This document shows, in pieces, positions 7,374-10,709 of a stretch of DNA of 10,709 nucleotides (position 1 is the first letter of the stretch; every line of letters starts with the position of its first letter). The notes below the pieces were generated by a model, which saw only the letters and a program-made list of their open reading frames with translations, searched no databases and was not told the origin of the DNA. A program made the position numbers and the translations under genes. This DNA comes from Candidatus Poseidoniaceae archaeon (GTDB lineage Archaea > Thermoplasmatota > Poseidoniia > Poseidoniales > Poseidoniaceae): positions 1-10,709 of the forward strand of contig JAQXFJ010000290.1 of the NCBI GenBank assembly GCA_029250385.1, given 5' to 3'.

Positions 7374-7425
7374 GATATTTCTGCCGAGAAGTATTCACTC
7401 TTTGAGTCAATCGGTTGCTTATTTA

Positions 7426-10400
7426 CTAAAAACCAGGCGGCGGTGGCGGCACTTTTCGATTAAGACCAAATTCAGCACGGATATTTTGCGGTGAAGAATT
7501 TTGACGTGAGATTCTAGCCTTCAGCACACTTTCTGCATGCTCACGACGTTCCTTGTTCCTGCGAGTATTATTCGTCTTGCCCCGTACATACAATGTTCCC
7601 ATCAACGCAAAAAGTATCATAATACCAAGGGCTGCTTGAATAACAGGTTGTTTGAGTAATTTGTTGATAGTATCAGTTTGGTCGTCAATAGTATTGGTTT
7701 CCAGTCTAGAATCTTTAGCATCTAGAGTAATAGTTATGCTATCCATAGCAACATCAGATCCTGGTTCTTTTGCCAACAATACCAACTGATACTGCCCAGG
7801 TTCTATGGCTTCTCCAGAAAATACCACAATCTGCGTTCCACCAGAATCAGGGGTGAATATGAGTACCTGTGTGGTTGTATCTGCATCAATACCTGTCATA
7901 GGTTGCCACTCAATTCTTACTGCAGCGTTGGCCATCTCAGTGGTTACTGTACAAGTAAAAGTAAACCAGTCGCCGCCAGCAAGGTCTAGGGATATTTTTG
8001 ATTTATCACTAGTTAGCGTTGCTTCACCAGCATTTCTTGTTGCATCATTTGGCCAATGATCTAATTTGTAAGCACCAGCGGTTTGATTATCTCCCCAGCC
8101 ATCGCTATCTGAATCAAGCCATTGTGATATTTCACTTGGGAAATCATCTTCAATATCTGCCCAGAAATCGTTATCAGAATCTGGACAGCCATGTTTAGTT
8201 CCTTGATTTGATTCTCCAAATTCGGTAGGGCAACTATCGCCCATAGTACCATTCTGATTGTCACCAAAAGAATCTCCATCAGAGTCAAACCATTGGGTAT
8301 TGTCTCCAAGCCACAAATCATTGTCATCACTAGCTCCGTCAGAATCTTCATCAGGACAACCATACCTATCTATTGTTGAAGTACCAACAACTGCTGGGCA
8401 AGCATCTGGATTGGTGCCGTTTGGATTGTCGCCATAACCATCACTGTCTTGGTCTAACCATTGTGTAGAGTCGTTAGGGAAGGCATCATCTCCCTGCGAG
8501 GTTCCATCATTATCGCTATCAGGGCAGCCAAACAAATCGATATTGGAATAACCTTCTTCATTAGGGCAATCATCTGCTTGGAATCCTGCTGTATTATCGC
8601 CAAAACCATCGCCATCAATGTCACTCCATTGAGTATCTTCTAACGGAAATGCATCTGCTCCATTGGTAGTATCCCAGCCAGCATTATCTCCTAATGGCAT
8701 AGTGACATCAGAATATCCATCACCATCGGTGTCTGGGCAACCTGTACGATCACTAGTTGAATTCCCAGGAGTATTGATACAATTATCTTCAAGGTCGTCA
8801 AACCCATCACTATCGCTATCCTGAGTTCTTGTTGGGTCGTCAGGGAAGGCGTCACTTTCGTTGGAAATACCATCGCCATCATTGTCGATACATCCGTATC
8901 GATCGATAGTCGAATTGCCTGCTATGCCTGGGCAAGCATCTGCCTCGAGTCCGCTAGCATTGTCACCATAGCCGTCACTGTCTTGATCTAACCATTGAGT
9001 TGGTGTCGATGGCAATTGATCAATCATATTATCCCAGCCGTCTCCATCATCGTCAAGGCATCCCATGCGGTTGCCAAGGGTCGAATTACCAAGAACGCCC
9101 GGGCAGGCATCAGGGTTCAGACCAGCGAGATTATCACCGTAGCCATCACCATCAACATCAGACCATTGAGTTGGCTCATTTGGTTGTGCATCTTCGATAT
9201 CAGCCCAACCGTCTTGGTCGGTATCAAGGCATCCAAGAGTATTATTTCGCCAGGAGTCTCCCCAAACGTTTGGACAACTATCTGCTAAGTTACCACCAGG
9301 CTCGTCTCCATAGCCATCAGAGTCAGTGTCATTCCATTGAGTGCTATCATTAGGAAATACATCTGCGCCATTATTGAATCCCCACGCTGAATCGCTATCT
9401 GAGTAACCATCACCATCTGAGTCTGGGCAGCCTAATCTGTCTTCTGATGAGGTTCCAGCAACATTAGGACAACTATCGTCAAATGCGTCGTCTACTCCGT
9501 CGCCATCAGCATCAGCCCATCGGCTGGCATCACTTGGGAAGGCGTCAGCTCCATCGTCAGCAGTCCAACTGCCATCAGGGTCTGAATAACCATCCCCGTC
9601 AGAGTCCGGGCAACCGTTTCGGTCGTTAGAGGAACTACCAGTCACTCCAGGGCAGTCATCACCATCAGTGCCAAGAGTATTATCTCCAAATGTATCGCCA
9701 TCAGCATCAACCCACTGAGTGACATCACTAGGCCAAAGGTCAGCACCGTTTGCTACCGTCCACAATGCGTCTGGGTCGGAATACCCATCAGCATCAGTAT
9801 CAGGGCAACCAAGTCTGTCTTGGGAAGAAAAGCCCTGGACTCCAACGCAGCCGTCGGGGTTATTACCACTTGGATTATCACCATAACCATCATCGTCATC
9901 GTCTATCCATTGCGTAGAGTCGCTAATGAACTCATCATCAGTATCGGCGTATCCATCTCCATCAGAGTCGGGGCAGCCTAAGTTGCCTAACTGGGTTGAT
10001 GTGCCATGAACCGATGAGCATGAATCTGGGTTGACACCAGAGGGGTTATCGCCATAGCCATCACCGTCTTGGTCAGCCCATTGAGTTGGTTCAGAGGCAA
10101 ATGCATCCGCACCATTGCCAGCAGCAGTCCAACTGCCATCAGGGTTTGAGAAACCATCTCCGTCGGTATCTGGGCAGCCATATCGGTCTCTATCAGAGGT
10201 CCCTGTTACGCCAACGCACGAGTCGCCAAAGGTTCCTGAGGTGTTGTCGCCAAAGGTGTCACTATCACCGTCAACCCATTGAGTGGCATTGCCAATGAAC
10301 GCATCAGCACCATCGGTGACAGTCCAAACAGGACCATTGGTCCCTGAAGGGTCTGGGTCAGAGTAGCCATCTGAATCATCATCAGGGCAGCCAGAGCGGT

Positions 10401-10709
10401 CAGCACTAGAACTTCCGCTCACACTTGGGCATGAGTCAGCACCATTGGCAATAAACCACCCACCATCTGGATCAGAGTAACCATCGCTGTCTGAATCACC
10501 ACACCCAAAGCGGTCGAGTGTTGAAGTTCCGGGTGAAACTGGACAAGCATCGGCTTGGAATCCTACTGCGTTGTCACCAAATCCATCACCATCTTGGTCA
10601 GCCCATTGGGTAGGCTCGATAACGAAAGCGTCAGCACCGTTTGCAGCAACTGTCCAACTTAAGTCGGGGTTCGAGTATCCGTCACCATCGGTATCAGGAC
10701 ATCCAGTGC
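7426..10709 (-). CDS. giant surface protein with thrombospondin type 3-like calcium-binding repeats and C-terminal membrane anchor, 5' truncated
   Basis: The frame is open to the window edge; about 1093 residues are visible and the N-terminus is missing. The GTG at 10422 is an internal valine codon, not a start. Most of the protein is a chain of Asp-rich units of the form GCPDxDGDGYxD...FPxDxTQWxDxDGDGYGDN...DxCP..., with DxDxDG loops like those that bind calcium in thrombospondin type 3 repeats. Fifteen GC-D unit heads are visible. After the repeats comes a non-repetitive, beta-rich domain (about 7700-8040, with SGGTQIVVFSGEAIEPGQY). A single membrane helix follows (about 7586-7648, IMILFALMGTLYV), then a basic tail (RRNKERR) ending in KVPPPPPGF. 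The layout indicates a rigid calcium-stabilised stalk outside the cell, anchored by its C-terminus. Its role could be adhesion, envelope structure or carrying an N-terminal enzyme domain; the missing part would decide. Confidence 0.88.
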   Translation of the reverse strand, partial: TGCPDTDGDGYSNPDLSWTVAANGADAFVIEPTQWADQDGDGFGDNAVGFQADACPVSPGTSTLDRFGCGDSDSDGYSDPDGGWFIANGADSCPSVSGSSSADRSGCPDDDSDGYSDPDPSGTNGPVWTVTDGADAFIGNATQWVDGDSDTFGDNTSGTFGDSCVGVTGTSDRDRYGCPDTDGDGFSNPDGSWTAAGNGADAFASEPTQWADQDGDGYGDNPSGVNPDSCSSVHGTSTQLGNLGCPDSDGDGYADTDDEFISDSTQWIDDDDDGYGDNPSGNNPDGCVGVQGFSSQDRLGCPDTDADGYSDPDALWTVANGADLWPSDVTQWVDADGDTFGDNTLGTDGDDCPGVTGSSSNDRNGCPDSDGDGYSDPDGSWTADDGADAFPSDASRWADADGDGVDDAFDDSCPNVAGTSSEDRLGCPDSDGDGYSDSDSAWGFNNGADVFPNDSTQWNDTDSDGYGDEPGGNLADSCPNVWGDSWRNNTLGCLDTDQDGWADIEDAQPNEPTQWSDVDGDGYGDNLAGLNPDACPGVLGNSTLGNRMGCLDDDGDGWDNMIDQLPSTPTQWLDQDSDGYGDNASGLEADACPGIAGNSTIDRYGCIDNDGDGISNESDAFPDDPTRTQDSDSDGFDDLEDNCINTPGNSTSDRTGCPDTDGDGYSDVTMPLGDNAGWDTTNGADAFPLEDTQWSDIDGDGFGDNTAGFQADDCPNEEGYSNIDLFGCPDSDNDGTSQGDDAFPNDSTQWLDQDSDGYGDNPNGTNPDACPAVVGTSTIDRYGCPDEDSDGASDDNDLWLGDNTQWFDSDGDSFGDNQNGTMGDSCPTEFGESNQGTKHGCPDSDNDFWADIEDDFPSEISQWLDSDSDGWGDNQTAGAYKLDHWPNDATRNAGEATLTSDKSKISLDLAGGDWFTFTCTVTTEMANAAVRIEWQPMTGIDADTTTQVLIFTPDSGGTQIVVFSGEAIEPGQYQLVLLAKEPGSDVAMDSITITLDAKDSRLETNTIDDQTDTINKLLKQPVIQAALGIMILFALMGTLYVRGKTNNTRRNKERREHAESVLKARISRQNSSPQNIRAEFGLNRKVPPPPPGF
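8045..10709 (-). repeat. array of thrombospondin type 3-like repeat units within the surface protein gene
   Basis: Fifteen units are visible, each starting with GC-x-D. Complete units range from 38 to 71 residues. Two types occur. Long units of about 61-71 aa carry a Trp loop such as SWTVANGAD after the first calcium loop, mostly in the N-terminal part of the visible array. Short units of about 51-56 aa go directly to DAFP or an equivalent, mostly in the C-terminal part. Each unit joins the next through a Cys-x13/14-Cys stretch (DxCP...GxSxxDRxGC). DNA copies are clearly diverged, so the array is old rather than freshly amplified. The array runs off the window edge. Confidence 0.9.

Noticed and set aside
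7291..7494. 67-aa + strand reading frame starting with a GADSGSRTHDIR-like sequence
   Set aside because: It is the antisense translation of the tRNA-Gly gene, a well-known false protein call, and it then runs into the end of the repeat-protein gene.
8995..9353. Two overlapping + strand reading frames of 97 and 117 aa, one rich in His and Gln
   Set aside because: They are antisense shadows of the periodic Asp/Gly/Ser codons of the repeat array; there is no start context and no domain.
10420..10422. GTG as start of the repeat protein
   Set aside because: It codes for a valine in a repeat joint (CPSVSG), and the frame continues with two more repeat units to the window edge.
8045..10709. Possible CRISPR-like or satellite DNA repeat
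   Set aside because: The periodicity is at protein level with diverged codons in one long open frame; there are no identical short repeats with unique spacers.

Overview
The window most resembles a marine archaeon of the Poseidoniia (Marine Group II/III) type. This rests on moderate base composition, short intergenic gaps, a lipobox-bearing M28 peptidase, a very large calcium-binding-repeat surface protein with a C-terminal membrane anchor, and a compact tRNA-Gly. It is inference: no rRNA or other phylogenetic marker is present, and a marine bacterium is not excluded.

Layout: positions 2-3687 (+ strand) hold the 3' part of a type I polyketide/PUFA-synthase-like multienzyme (carrier protein end, ketoreductase, double-hotdog dehydratase). 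It is followed with a 1-nt overlap by a 4'-phosphopantetheinyl transferase, the enzyme class that activates carrier proteins. The whole remaining window is on the - strand. Read in that direction it contains the 3' part of a giant thrombospondin-type-3-like repeat protein (10709-7426), a tRNA-Gly(UCC) gene with encoded CCA (7373-7299), and a likely three-gene operon. The operon is an M28 metallopeptidase lipoprotein (7225-5819), a five-helix membrane protein fused to an alpha/beta hydrolase (5774-4128), and a small MerT-like membrane protein (4116-3688). The + and - blocks meet tail to tail with no spacer at 3687/3688.

How the genes work together: the + strand pair looks like a dedicated lipid/polyketide assembly unit, in which the transferase would load the synthase's carrier domains. 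The - strand genes look like cell-surface functions: a calcium-stabilised stalk, two surface hydrolases and a small transporter-like protein. The most unusual points are the threonine at the phosphopantetheine attachment position of the last carrier domain, the co-encoded transferase in a putative archaeon, and an irregular repeat array with two unit types and one in-frame shortened unit. There is no gene-free stretch above 300 bases; the largest gap, 7226-7425, holds the tRNA, a hairpin and the probable promoter of the peptidase operon.
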